64,000 bases of DNA from Plasmodium brasilianum (lineage: Eukaryota > Apicomplexa > Aconoidasida > Haemosporida > Plasmodiidae). The first letter of the stretch is position 1. Each line of letters starts with the position of its first letter. The notes beneath the pieces were generated by a model. That model saw only the letters and a list, made by a program, of their open reading frames with translations, searched no databases and was not told where the DNA came from. The translations under genes and the position numbers were made by a program. Positions 1 through 13,000 of the stretch are shown here, piece by piece. Where the stretch lies: NCBI RefSeq assembly GCF_023973825.1, contig NC_090125.1, positions 2,887,412 through 2,951,411 on the forward strand, given 5' to 3'.

Positions 1-2661
1 TTTTTCCATTCGTAGTATTATCAGTATTATTTCTTTTCTTTTTTTTTCTCAACTGTTTTGATAAATGTGGTAAATAATTTTTCATCATGTCATCCCATAT
101 GAGCATTTTTATTTCCTTTTCCTTTTCAGATAACATAATATTCTCCATTTCACTATCATAAATGTCGCTTAATGTTTCATCATCAGGTTCTATCGATGTA
201 TCTGAGTTTGAATTGAAGTTAACACTTTGGTCATTGGTACAATTAGAGTTATTTTCAAAGAAATAGCTCAAGTCGGTTAGAGCACTGCTAACATTGTTCG
301 CACTCTTCAATCCATTGAAGATATTGTCACTACATCCAATTTCTGTATTATTTATATTTTTACCTTGTATATTATTACATTCTAAATAGTTAAATTCATC
401 TACATCATTAAGTACACTACTTAGCTCTGAGTTTACAGTTTCTTTCAGGGTAGAGCAATAAAAATTGTTATCTGTCAATTCGCTACCTTTGTTTGAACAT
501 TCTTCTTCAAATAAATTCGTTTTGCTACTACGGCTTAGATTATCTAACTGATAAGTAGTACTGCAACCATCAAAGCCTGTAAAATCACTACAACTATTAC
601 TATTCATAGCATTATGAAGTTTACTAATATTTTGGGGCTCCCTTATTTCATCTGCGTTTGCAAAATTTTTACAACTATATGCACACGTTATATTACTTTT
701 ATTTAATTCATTGTCTTTGTCTAAAATGGGTGAAGTAGTTATTGAATACTCTAAATCTGACATTTTGTTTGTATTAGGAATTGAAAAAACGGATTTCATG
801 GATAAGGCATCCACATCCTTTTCTTCCCCTTTCTGTTTCATATACTCCCTTTCTACGTTATCGTGCTCTTTTTCATTAATGCTGCCAGTGGTGCTAATAC
901 TGCCAATACTACCTGTACTACTAGTAGTAACACCATTACTGCAAGCCTTGCCTGCTTTACTTTTTGCAAAATTATTATTTATTTTGAGCTTGTCACAACT
1001 CCCTTCTATACTAATAGTGTTCATAATTTTTAATGCTAAATTATCTATATCATTTCCCTCAGGATTGTCATTACATATTTCTTCTAAATTTATTCCACTA
1101 TTCGATAAAATCCCACTTTCTTGATTTTTCTTTTGTGCTATATTATTTACTAGGTCCGTTCTTTCCCTCTCTCTTCCCTCTTCCGCTCCCTTTTGCATTT
1201 CCCTTTCCCTTTGTTCTTCCCCTTGCTTATCCCTTTCGATATCCCTACCCTCACTCACAGCACAACTAACCGTAGTGCAATATTCTAGCTCATTACAAGA
1301 TGAGTGGTTATCCACAAAAGAAAAGTTATTACAAGTATCAGCATCATTATAGACATCATCATATATGGTATTAATAACACTATTGCGCAATGAACTACTG
1401 TCATCGAGAATTTTTGGCGTGTATACTTCTTCCGTTAGATTCTCTGAATCATATAACGATTTTGTACTAGCAGTAAACTGTTCTTCGGAGTGAAGCAAGG
1501 ATAATGTTTTATTTTTTTCTATTATTTCATATTTTAATTTTCTTTTATTATACGAAATAACACATGGAGGTATAGTACTTGAAGGTATATCATTAATACT
1601 GATTGAATCAAATTCGCTAGCTTTAATTTTAGCAGTATTGGTATTTTTAAATTCTGACAATCTTTTAATAATAGTAGGATTTGAAATTCTAACAATGTTA
1701 GCTATCGTATTCGAATTAATTGGAATACCATGCATCCTTGTTGATATTAAAAGAGCAGCACCACATAAACCTGTTGGTCTTCTACCTGTACTTATCCAAT
1801 CTCTTGTCATCGCTTGAATGAGTTTGATACCTGTATAAGTAACTTTATATATATCATTCTTTAAATTAAGTTTATGAGCAAATCTTTCTAAGAATAAAGA
1901 GGGATCTATGTTTGGAACATTGATATGTAATAATCTTAATAATTTTAAAAAAGTTTTTCCTAAAGGTTTTACAGGTGTTTGTAATATATCACTAAAATCT
2001 ATTAACATGATAGGAGATTTTTCCCTCCTACATATTGTGTATAAACAAGATGCAGCAACATAGGAATTATTTCTACCCATGGTAAAATTTCTTTGTAATG
2101 CCATTAAATAAATTCTTTGTGCTGCTTCGATATGCTGACTTGATAAATGTAAATTATCGGCTATCTTCTGAATGTTTACATAACCTTTTTGCAGTGATAT
2201 TTCCCTGCTTTCTCTTATGCCCCATGACAATATGAACGACTTGTTTCCACTCGACGGGATGAACTGACCAACCTGTTAAGGAGGGGGGAGGGGGAAGCAC
2301 GGGGGATCGATTTAGGAGTAAAAAAGAAATGGGCGAAATGGAAAAAATAGCAACATGTGGACAACGTATGAACAACATATGGACAACAAAAAGAACGTGA
2401 ATGCAAGCTAAATGCTCATGAAATGCAATACAGTCAAAATGTTAACATAACGATTGGCTTAGCAAAACTACAGTGAGAACATATATTTTGTTTTCTCTCT
2501 TACCATTGAAATAGCACCATTGTTATTTTCCACAAATTCCAAAGATTCTACTATTTTGTTTTCTTCTAAAACTGCTCCACATCTTAAGCAAATAACTTCT
2601 CCTTGCCCTTCATTCGTTTCAATATCTGAGCTTAAGCAATTCTTGCACACAACTTGATTCA
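1..2661 (-). CDS. BRF1: BRF1, TFIIIB subunit (3' end beyond window)
   Basis: TFIIB-related factor that recruits RNA polymerase III to tRNA and 5S genes. Two exons are visible on the minus strand, 2661..2504 and 2272..1, joined in phase across a GT-AG intron. The first encodes a zinc ribbon with CKNC and, 18 residues later, CLRCGAVLEENKIVES. The second opens with VGQFIPSSG and carries two cyclin-like repeats. The second repeat includes STGRRPTGLCGAALLI, a TFIIB/Brf hallmark. A long N/S-rich linker follows. Near the left edge the block SEMENIMLSEKEKEIKMLIW matches the conserved Brf1 C-terminal TBP-binding region, which ordinary TFIIB lacks. Exon 2661..2504 begins in phase 1 after an acceptor (tttacag) and has no in-frame ATG, so a very short 5' exon must lie upstream. 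I could not identify it. The stop codon lies beyond position 1. Confidence 0.9.
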
Positions 2662-2775
2662 CTGTAAATGTAGCAATAAAGAGTAACACAATAAGATGAG
2701 ATGTCAGTAGTTTAAAGAATAGTTTAGTGCGTAGAATAATATGTAGTATGTCTTACGTAATGCATATTTTGTAAT

Positions 2776-3022
2776 GTATACTTCGTGATATATACTATGC
2801 AACGTATACTTCGTGATATATACTATGCAACGTATACTTCGTGATATATACTATGCAACGTATACTTCTTGATATATACTATGCAACGTATACTTCTTGA
2901 TATATACTATGCAACGTATACTTCTTGATATATACTATGCAACGTATACTTCTTGATATATACTATGCAACGTATACTTCTTGATATATACTATGCAACG
3001 TATACTTCTTGATATATACTAT
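2776..3022. repeat. 28-bp minisatellite, nine copies
   Basis: Nine head-to-tail copies of a 28-bp unit start at 2776, 2804, 2832, 2860, 2888, 2916, 2944, 2972 and 3000. Each contains gtatacttc..gatatatac. The first three copies read ttcgtga and the later ones ttcttga, so the array has two sub-blocks. It lies upstream of the zinc-ribbon exon of BRF1, probably in its first intron or 5' flank. Confidence 0.95.
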
Positions 3023-3610
3023 ATGACAGTTAATATGACTACTCCGTCATTTAGGCAAAAGGAATAATGCATCAACGACATATGCGAAGCGTTAACACAA
3101 ATATGTTCACCTTACACGTATATAAATATATTATATATGCAAATTATCTCAGAATCTTATATATTCTTACTTTCATTTAAAAGTTTTCATACAGAGTGTA
3201 GTAATTATTACAAAACAGGAGAAAAAATTGGTTTATATTATCATATATCTATATATAAATAGATATAGATATATATACATATATGTATATATGTATATAC
3301 TTATATATGTATATATATATGTACGTATATACTTATGTATATATTTACGTACATATATAATGTACGTATGTATATATTTATATATATATATAAATTATTA
3401 TCTTTCATTTAATAAATAAATTTAATTGTTATCTTTTTTTTTTTCTGGTCGACTTAAATCATGGTTAAACTCTAACCTGAAAGGTGAAAATGTAAAAACA
3501 ACGTTTAAAATAAAAAAAACAAAAACAGAAAAAAAGAATAGAATAAAAGAAAAAAAAAAAAAAATGTATTTAGATATTTTGAAACACTGCACAATTTGTA
3601 ATATAAACCT

Positions 3611-3656
<46 letters not shown>

Positions 3657-3699
3657 CGTAATTAAATACAAGAGCACCACTTCCTAGTAATTTATTATT
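3023..3699. other. AT-rich flank with (TA)n tracts
   Basis: This stretch is the BRF1 5' flank or first intron plus upstream sequence. It contains a long ATATGTATATA-type simple repeat (about 3240-3390) and a second one near 3610-3655. Short open frames here are encoded entirely by the simple repeat. The missing first exon of BRF1 may lie in this stretch, but no candidate has both an ATG and a phase-1 GT donor that I would trust. Confidence 0.6.
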
Positions 3700-4857
3700 A
3701 TGCCATTATTGTCGACTGTTGCTGCGTATGGATTATTGGCAACACTTCATTTTTATTACTATGTACAAGAAGTGTTATTGCAATTTTCGCGGGGAAGCAA
3801 AATACAGTCAAAAATAAGCTATATACGTACATTTAGGTATATACATACATATCCTGTACGTATTTGTTCATGGTACATGTTTATATGCACACCTGTTAGG
3901 TATACAAAATATTCTCTGTTTTTTCCTTTTTTAATGATGGTTAATTCGGACTCTTTTAAGGAGAAAAAATAGGCGAATAAATGAAAGTTTTATTATAAAA
4001 AAATTATTTTTTTTTTCTTTTTAATTTTCTATTATATATATAAAATTAAAATTGTTATTCTTTATATTATATTATTATTTAAAAGGAATTATACATGATG
4101 TAAATGCTAACATAACTTATGGATAAGAATAAAAAAAAAAAAAAAAAATATAATATTTAAAAATATAATAAATAATTATTTTATTTTTTAATAAAATTAG
4201 CTATTCAAATATTAAGTAAACGTATGGAATATTTTTAAAACCATGGATGCTAATTATATTTTTGTTTTAACTTATTCAATACAAAACATTTTACTTAAAT
4301 TGTAAAAGATCACTTACCAATGTGAATTGTAACATAATCTCACCTTTTACTTTTTTAATTTGGTAAAAATATAACTTACTCTGTGGGGATATAACAAATA
4401 TACTGCATACAAAGCATAAAGTATGCACTTTTAAATGACAGATTTTGTAGAAAAGAAAGAAAAAAGATGAGCAAAAATGTTCTCATAACCCTATGCATAT
4501 GTACATATATATACATACATACATACATACATACGCAGATTTTCAGATGTACGAGGACGCTTTAAAGATACTTCAGTCATCTATTCTTAAGTATATGGAA
4601 AAGGGTATAAATTTCTTTTTCCTTTTTTTTTTTCTTTTTTTTTCCTTTTTTTTTTCCTTTTTTTTTTCCTTTTTTTTTCCTTTTTTTCCTTTTTTCTTTC
4701 TTTTCTTTATCTTTTTTCTTCCCATTGAATTGGTTACTATTTATTACCGACCTTCACCATGTTTAAAATGAAATTCTGTATTTATTTTTTAGCATACAAG
4801 TGTGCTGCAAGCTCGTATAAGTTCTTTTTTAAATATATAAACTACATATTTCAATAA
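3700..4857 (+). CDS. Tentative small spliced gene, N-terminal hydrophobic segment
   Basis: Unrecognised. The two downstream exons are the better supported part. Exon 4547..4604 (preceded by tttcag) encodes MYEDALKILQSSILKYMEK and ends at a GT donor in phase 1. Exon 4793..4857 (preceded by ttttttag) continues in phase as AYKCAASSYKFFF and reaches a TAA. The first exon would start at ATG 3700 with MPLLSTVAAYGLLATLHFYYYVQEVL, a hydrophobic, signal-anchor-like stretch. Its donor is ambiguous: candidates include cgtacat near 3827 and cctgtacgt near 3853, using either acceptor 4538 or 4546. The product would be a small helical protein of roughly 80-100 residues. The exon 2 to exon 3 junction is convincing. 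The link to exon 1 is inference. Confidence 0.35.
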
Positions 4858-5347
4858 CTGAAAAAATGAACATTCTTCGAAAAACATTTAAGGAAATTTG
4901 AGTAAATTTGGGTAAATTTGAGGAAAAATATAAAAATTGACAATGTGTGTATAGGCATGCCATGACAAATGTTACTAGAAAAAAGGTATAAAATATACTT
5001 ATATATCTAATTTTGCATGCATACGTTTAACTATGTTTACAACAAATATAAATTTATATATATATATGAACAGCACATTCTGTTTTAAAAACACTTCATA
5101 AATATAGTTTCCGCTTTCTCTTCTATGAAACTTGTGTCAAACGAAGATATAATTTAATGGCTGTAGAGCAGTCAGTATAGATAAAATTATTGTTCATTAT
5201 TAAAACCAATTTTCTTAAAAGAGCATATTATAATATATTAAATAATTTTCTTTTCTTCATTAAAAAGAACGTTGAAATGTTTACCTCTTCAAAATATAAT
5301 TTTTTTATACAAAACGATATTTATTAAAATCTAATATAATACATAAA
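4858..5347. other. Intergenic, nothing recognised
   Basis: AT-rich sequence with short poly-A/T tracts and a TGCATG motif near 5014-5020. I see no coding signal on either strand. Confidence 0.6.
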
Positions 5348-5591
5348 ATGTTACATAAATATAAAAATTCGAATTACTACTACGTGTATTTGTTAAAATT
5401 TCTTTTCTTATCCATAAACGGAGCATGCATCTTTCATTTCGATATGCATGTACACGAACGTTGTTTAGCACATATACAGTTTACTAAAAATAGGAAGTAT
5501 TATTTTCACTTTGGAAAAAAAGGTAAAAATAAAAAAAAAAAACCTGTACTACTTATTTGACGATTAAAATGCAAGCATCTACAAATGTATG

Positions 5592-5634
<43 letters not shown>

Positions 5635-6021
5635 GTGCATATATATACAGTTTCATATAACTGTGTAAAAATATGCACACATACATGAAAGCACATATCA
5701 TCTTAATATTCTTCATAAAATTTAATATTGCTAATAATATAAAAAAAAAGGAATAAAAAAAAAAAAAAAATTCTCATAACGTATTCTAAAAAACTGCTGA
5801 ACATAAATGAAAAAAAAAAAAAAAAAAAAAGCTCATAATTTCTATAAGCGATCTTTATTTAAGTTTGTCATAATGAGCATGCATTCCTCGGTTTCATATT
5901 TTTTTTTTCTTTTAATATATTCCCTTTAAAGCATTATATATTATCATCAAATGTACAAGTAATATGTTTTATTTATTATACCAATTTGTTAAAAAATAAT
6001 ACAGATCTCCTTATTTTATAA
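5348..6021 (+). CDS. Tentative two-exon small gene
   Basis: Unrecognised. Exon 1 (5348..5522) starts at an ATG and encodes a hydrophobic N-terminus (YYYVYLLKFLFLSINGACIF) and then a His/Cys-bearing segment (HFDMHVHERCLAHIQFT). Its local base composition is more coding-like than the flanks. It ends in phase 1 at ggtaaaaat. An acceptor at 5862-5863 (tttaag) opens a 52-codon frame to TAA at 6019-6021 that matches the phase, giving a 110-residue product. The 3' half is very AT-rich and could be open by chance. The gene would be convergent with the lysine-rich gene ending at 6068. Exon 1 is more credible than exon 2. Confidence 0.28.
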
Positions 6022-6067
6022 CTGTGTACACGTAATTTGTTATACGCGAAATTTGCCTACTAATAAT

Positions 6068-7223
6068 TTACTTTTTCTTTTTAATAGCTTTTTTGACATT
6101 GGCTTTCTTCATTACCTTTTTTTTGGTTGGCGCTTCCTTTTTTGTTTTGGCACCTTTCTCTTTTTTGCTAATTCTACAGAGAGAAAAAAAAATTGATAAA
6201 TAGTAAGTAATAAATAATAATAAATATAAGTACTAAATAATATTAAATAGTAAGTACTAAATAATATTAAATAGTAAGTACTAAATAATAATTACTAAAT
6301 AATAATGAATACTAAATAATAATGAATACTAAATAATAATGAATACTAAATAATAATAAATACTAAATAATAATGAATACTAAATAATAATGAATACTAA
6401 ATAATACAAAAAAAAAATAAAAAAAGAATTAATGTGCCTTTAATAGTATTTTACATGTAGGAACAATCATTGCAAAAAAAAATAAAATAAAAGTTTCCAG
6501 TGGTATATATAATAATATTACATGTAGCACAAATTTATATATGTATGTATATTTTTTTTTTTTTTTTTTTGTGCGTTAAATAAAAAAATTATGTTATGTA
6601 AACTTGTTTTCATCAATAAGCCCAAAATGATTTATAAAGTTGTTAACGTTAATCTTAAATGCACAACAGGTGTAGTAAAAGAAAAAAATTTATGGATGCA
6701 TGCATGTACATATATAATTTCAAAGATGCATCTAACACACGACATATCACGTAAATGACGAACAGAATAAAACAAAAAAAAGAAAAGAGTAATATTTAAT
6801 TGAAGATGCATGTAATATTTATAAATGGGTAAAATATATAAGTGAAATAAAATATTATGTAACGAATAAAAAAAATTCTTTTTTATTTAAATTATTAAAC
6901 AAATTCATCATAGTTATATATAATATAAGAAATACTTTGAAGAGGGTGGTATACATACACATGGACACTGCACATCTTTAAGGGGCGTTGATTTGTATAT
7001 ATTTGTGTTAGGCATATTCATACATTTAGGTATACATGTATACATAATGTAATGCAAAACAAAATAATAAAAATGCATGAACTTACAATTTTTTGGACTT
7101 GATCTTCTGCTTATTTGAAACAGCTCCCTTAATTTTTACCGTTTTTACTTTTGCTAATTTTCCTGCATTCTTAACTACTTTTTTTTTAAGGATTCCTTTA
7201 ACGTCTTTTTTCTTTGCTACCAT
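6068..7223 (-). CDS. Lysine-rich H1-tail-like small protein
   Basis: Two exons, 7223..7087 and 6173..6068, are joined in phase 2 across a 913-bp GTAAGT...TGTAG intron. The product is 80 residues. It starts MVAKKKDVKGILKKKVVKNA and ends with KKVMKKANVKKAIKKKK and a stop. Nearly half the residues are Lys, with Ala, Val, Gly and Thr between them and almost no aromatics. That composition matches the C-terminal tail of histone H1 and the globular-domain-less H1 proteins of trypanosomatids and bacteria. No globular winged-helix domain is present. A nuclear or nucleolar DNA- or RNA-binding role is inference from composition only. Alternatives are a small nucleolar or ribosome-associated basic protein. 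The start is the only ATG of the open frame. Confidence 0.75.
6185..6412. repeat. 17-bp AT-rich minisatellite in intron
   Basis: Imperfect tandem copies of a roughly 17-bp unit (aaataataatgaatact and the variant ttaaatagtaagtacta) lie inside the intron of the lysine-rich gene, just downstream of its 3' acceptor on the genomic plus strand. Confidence 0.85.
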
Positions 7224-8557
7224 TTTTGATAAGTTTAAATTTATCTGGAATTGAGAAATTTAAAAATGCCAAAAAAGGGGAAAAGGAAAAGGAAAAAGAA
7301 GAAAAAGAAAAAGAAAAAAAAAAAAAAAATTATGTATTTCTGGAGGAAATGATATACGCCGCAATATCTTTGATAGCAGAAACTTTTAACACAAATTTAT
7401 TTTAAAAGCTTTTCTGTGATAGTTGCAAAATTAGAAAGTAAATAAAAATAAAATATAGTAAATTGTTACAAAAAAAGGCTAAAGGGATATGTTGTTGATT
7501 GTCTATACTAAAAAGGAATAATTATAATTTTTTTAAAGTTGCGGCAAAAAAAAAAAAATTTATTTTCTTTCAATTTATTTTAATTATTTTATTTTATTGT
7601 TTTATTATTTTATTTTATTTTATTATTTTTGTTTCATTAATTTTTGTTTAACTTTTTTTTTTTTTTTTTTTTGTTTCATATATTTATTTAATTTTTTTCT
7701 CATTTTTTTGTAATTTTATTTATAATAAAATGTATAAAAAATATATGTACATTTGCATATATATATATATATATTATATATATATATATAATATATATAT
7801 ATATTTGGTATGCCAGATGTTATATTTGTATACACATGCACTGAGAAAAGTTGTAATGCATACAATTGCTAATTTTAGCGCATTCATTTAGCGCGTTCTT
7901 TCAGTAAATTATATATATTATACTGCAAAAATTAAAAACGTATGCTAATGCAATACCCTCAGGAGTATTTTTTTTTTTTTTTTTTAACTAGTCTTGTTGA
8001 ATTATGTGCATAAGGGGTGCTATAACGTTTTCTCAAAAATTCCTATTTTATTTTTTTTTATTTTTTTTACTACAAAAATGTTTGTAAAGTTTGCCTATTG
8101 CATTTATTCAATTGTGTATATATATCTTTAGAAAATATATAATGCTTCTTTTTCCTTTTTTTTATGTATTTTTCTTCCTTTTTTATTTTAAAATAGCAGT
8201 GCTTCTAATTAATATTTTCATTCTGTTCAAGCGTTTTCATTATCCTATATTTATATTGTAAAGGGGTAAAGCAAAATCAAAATTTGAATTTTTTTTTTTT
8301 GTTCACATTGTCACTCCCCAATAAAAATAAATAAATACATAAAATTGAAGAAAACATTTGTTTCACAGAATTTTTAAGTGAAAAAATCGAATGGTATTTG
8401 AAGACAGGTGTCAGGTAAAAATTTTCCAGAAAAGAACACAAAAAAATATAGATATGCAGTAAAATTGTATGTCCCTAATTTTCTATACTAAGCAACAAAA
8501 CGGCTAAATGTATATATATATAATATATATATATATTATATATTATATATATATATT

Positions 8558-8588
<31 letters not shown>

Positions 8589-8861
8589 ATTTATATTTAT
8601 ACATATAAACGTTACGAAAATTGTGTACCAATATTTTTCAGTAATTTTTCTTTTTTTTTGTTATTTATGGAAAAAAAAAAAAAGAAAAAAAAAAAGACTA
8701 CCATAAATAAATGAACATATTACTGATGGCTATTTAATTCCACCATAAAGTGTGTGCTGTGTAGGCATACATTAAGAGTATGAATCGTAGGAGGTTGTTC
8801 ATTACACAACCACCATTTACTGTCTACACTCGTGCCATTTTCATAATATCAAATATTTAGC

Positions 8862-8914
<53 letters not shown>

Positions 8915-10055
8915 TATTATAGCTTTTCAAAAGGGGTTAACTGTCAAGTTGTGTTTTTCATTTTTTACTTTATCAGGAGAAGGTTCAAAAATACTAAAAG
9001 TTTTTTTCAAAAATTAAAAATTTATTTTAAAAAAGTTTTACTTTTTTTTCTACTTCAAAAGGAAGCGCTATATATATTAAGAGAAAAACTAAAACTTATA
9101 AACCCAAAAAAATGTAATCTATCTTAAAAAGAAGAAATCACAAGAAATATAAATTTATGCTGTAAATTGAGATAAAAGATGAAGAAGATCTTTTTATGTG
9201 TAATGAAAAACATAATTTTCCAAAATATTGAAAAAAATGCTTATTTCTTTTAAGCAGAAGTATAAAAATTATGAAGAAAAAACGTATCAAAGAGATGGCA
9301 AGATCAAATTAGAAAAATAATGAAGACGAATAAAAAGAAAAAGATATAGAACGAGAAAAAAGCAAAAGAAAAAGTAAAAATATAAAAAAAAACATGGAAA
9401 TAATAGTAAAGCTACAGGTTTTTAAAAAAGATAGCCAAATTAATGGAAATTGCTCAGCACAAAAAACAAATTAAAAAAAAAATAAAAATAAAAATAAAAA
9501 TAAAAAAAAGTTAACAATTATGAGCAGTTAAAAACTTTTATCATGTTCGCACAATATGCAGAATTATTTAGCTAAACTTTATTTTTCCTAATACCATATC
9601 AATTTCATTTTCTGATGTTCGCTCCGTCAAATTTTCTATCTGTTATTGTGTAAAACAAAATAAAGGTGAATACATTATATTACAGTGATAAGGTAAAAAT
9701 TAAAAAAAAAAAAAAAAAAAATAGAACTAAATTTGTGATACATATAAAAAATTATGAATTTTTTTTTTTTTACCTTTTTTATTTTTTCTGCTGGAATGTG
9801 CAATTTGCTACCTATTTGTTTGATTGGGCATATGCTGATATGGCAAAAAATATCAAAATAGAAAATATTACAATGATACATAATATTATATAATATAATA
9901 ATATTTAATAATAATCATATTTAAAACAAATAAATGAGCAACTTAACACACCATTGGAAGTGGTGCAAATGCAACAAAGATATAATGCGATATAACTAAA
10001 AGAATGGACAGTATTATATATATATATATATATATAATTTCTTATCTTTTTAATA
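7224..10055. other. 2.8-kb intergenic, simple repeats
   Basis: Very AT-rich sequence with (TA)n blocks at about 7760-7805, 8510-8600, 8864-8905 and 10010-10036, and many poly-A/T runs. The short open frames here (8508-8714, 8864-9127, 9666-9893) are built from these runs and lack recognisable protein features. I see no RNA gene or GC-rich island. Confidence 0.6.
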
Positions 10056-13000
10056 TTACTTGTCAAGCACAACCAGAGCTACTCTTGCTGTGCACTTTAT
10101 TTCGGCGCTCCCACCTGCAGTACACTAAAATAAAGATTATTTAAAAAATATGAATATAGCTACTTATCTTATATGGAGATTTCTTCCTCAAATTTAAAAT
10201 ATTTTTTATGTAAAAAAAAAAAATAATAAACAAAACAATTTTATACGCAAAAAGGTGCACGAACAAATACATAAAAAATTCGTTTTAGTATGAATATATT
10301 AAGCAGGTATGTAAAAATGCATTTATGCAAGTGTATTATATACTGCCTTATCAGTATTCTAACCTCAAGAAGGGCTTCTATTAGCTTATTCATTTCTTTA
10401 AATTTGCAAATGTTCTCTTCATATTTAATAATCACAGCGATTAAACACTTTAAGCATATCAGGTTATATGTCTTTTGTTTTCTAAAAACAAAATTAATAG
10501 TTTTAAATACACTGTTTGCTTAGGTAGGACTGAGGAACTACACAAGGTTAAAGCATAACTTTTCGCTCATTATGTGGACTCACATACAGAGGTTTTTATA
10601 TGTATATATACATTAAAGTGCGCAGTGATATGTACGATAATAATTATGCTAATAAGCACGATAATATGAACGCTAATTTTATACTTTATCTCTGCCTATT
10701 TCTCTGTTTTGCTCTTACGATGTAACTATTTTAACAAAATGGAGAATCAGTTTACTTTCACTACATGAATTACAAATAGAGAGTAATGCATTGTTAGCAG
10801 CACTGCTTAAAAAATCAATGGAGGTCTGATGTGCTTTTTTTAAGCACGGTATAATAACATCATCTAACGTAATATCCATTTTTTTTTTCCCAATGGAGTA
10901 AAATTCGGATAAACATAATAGTGCATTTTTTGACACACTTGATCTTGGACTATTTAGCAAATCTATAATTGATCTACATATTTTTCTTAATTCCTTTGTA
11001 TGATTTTCAAAAAATAATTTATGATGAAATTTTAGAATTCTTCGTAGATTAATTAAATTTTCTATTTGTTTTGTCCATTCTTGATCCTTTGTAATTTCAA
11101 TTAATTTTGTTATCATATCATTTATGTTATCATCATTTATTTCAAATTGAAAATTTGTTATTTCTTCATAAGTAAGGTAAGTTATTGCTACGTCATTTTT
11201 TATCTTGGAGTTAACATTTAAGTTTTTTGTATTCTTGTTAATAATTTTATTTGGTGCATTATTATACGTCATATCATTTAGTGCTTTACCAAAACAATTT
11301 TTTTTATCCTGCATTTTTACATTTGTTAAAGCGGTTTTATTTTTATTTACTGTTTTCATATCGCCATTTCCTTCTGCATTTATATTTGTATCAATCATGG
11401 TCCTTTCGTACAGGTTATTTTCTCTATTAGAAATATTGATATTGAAAGACGTCTGTGTATTATTATCTACAATTTTTATTACATTTTTAGTATTATTTGT
11501 TCTATTCACACATATATCATCAATATAATTGTACATTTTGGAAAATTGCGTATTTGCCTTATCATTCAAACTTTTGTCTCCTCTCTTGCTATAGTGACTG
11601 TTACTGTTATTACCTGCTTCTTCATTATTATAATAATAATTATTATTATCGTTGTTATTATTATCACTATAGTTATTATTATCACTATAGTTATTATTAT
11701 CACTATAGTTATTATTATCACTATAGTTATTATTATCGTTATCGCTGTTATTATTATCGTTATCGTTGTTATTATCATCATTATCACTGTTATCATTACC
11801 ATTATTATCCTGCATTACACTATTTTTAACATACTTATCTCTCTTGTAAATCATACAACCATCGTCCATTTTACAGCTATTCGTCGACACTTCACGTATC
11901 CTATTTTTATTTGTATTATTATGTAAACTACTTTTCTTAGTATCATCATGTTTATTATTAGTATCATTTATATATTTTTTTTCACTCATTAGTGGGTTTT
12001 TCTTTTGAATAACGTAGTTTTCGTAAACGATACCCTTACGCGTAAGTCCACATCTTTTAGTGTTCATATCAGTTACTGTATTATCATCTAGAATTGCATG
12101 CCCTTCGTTCATTTTAGTGTTTCTATTACTGATACATATTGCTTCTTCATTAAGCTTATACGTTTTGTCCTTACGGATAAACTCATTATTCATATATTCG
12201 CTATCATAACCTTTACTTCTATTAATAATCATATTACTTTTTTTAATTTTATTATCATCATCTAGAGTATATTCCTCATTATAATACTCTTTCTTTTTTA
12301 TCTCAAGTAATCCTTTCATTTTATTATTTTTATTCATATAGTTGACACACTTGATCATCGTATTATTTTCAGCTTCTATTTTTTTTTTGGAACTGGCAAT
12401 TTTTGGATCATTTAATGTAGCATCATCCATATTGCTAGTACGTAAATCATTAAAATTCTTTCTTGATTTTATTAGCAAAAGGTGTTCTTGCATTTTCATG
12501 TCTGTGCACTTATTTAACTCATTTATATTTTCTTTTAAGGATATTTCAACCTTTGAACTATTATGATTCCCTCTAGATTTTTCTTCTTCATGTTTTGTTT
12601 TATGTTTGTATACCCTGTCCATATTACTGCTAGTTCCTATTCCTTTGGGCGACTTAGGGTAAGTTGGGTTGCTTCTTTTAAGTAAAGTCAGTTGATACCT
12701 TTGCTGTAAAAATATGTATGAAAAATATACTACTAAATGTGTATGTTTCTTCGTGCTGAAACAGGGATTTACACATACATAAGCACTTTTGCAAAATATG
12801 TCTATATATGTATATGCATGTATGTATAAATAACGCTTCATCTACAATAACAACTGTCATTATTAACGTATATAGTACTTGTGTAATTTTAAAAAGAACA
12901 AATGAAAGTACAGTGAACGAAAAAACAAAATACATTAAAAACGAATTATGAACGGGTCATAAAATAGCAACATGAATAAGACACGTTAACATCACTCTTA

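Noticed and set aside
2776..3022. CRISPR array
   Set aside because: The repeats are directly contiguous with no spacers, in a eukaryotic nuclear genome. It is a minisatellite.
8391..9127. Spliced gene from ATG 8391 (MVFEDRCQ) to the frame ending ..KKCNLS
   Set aside because: The donor phase and the tatcag acceptor phase at 8974-8979 do not match.
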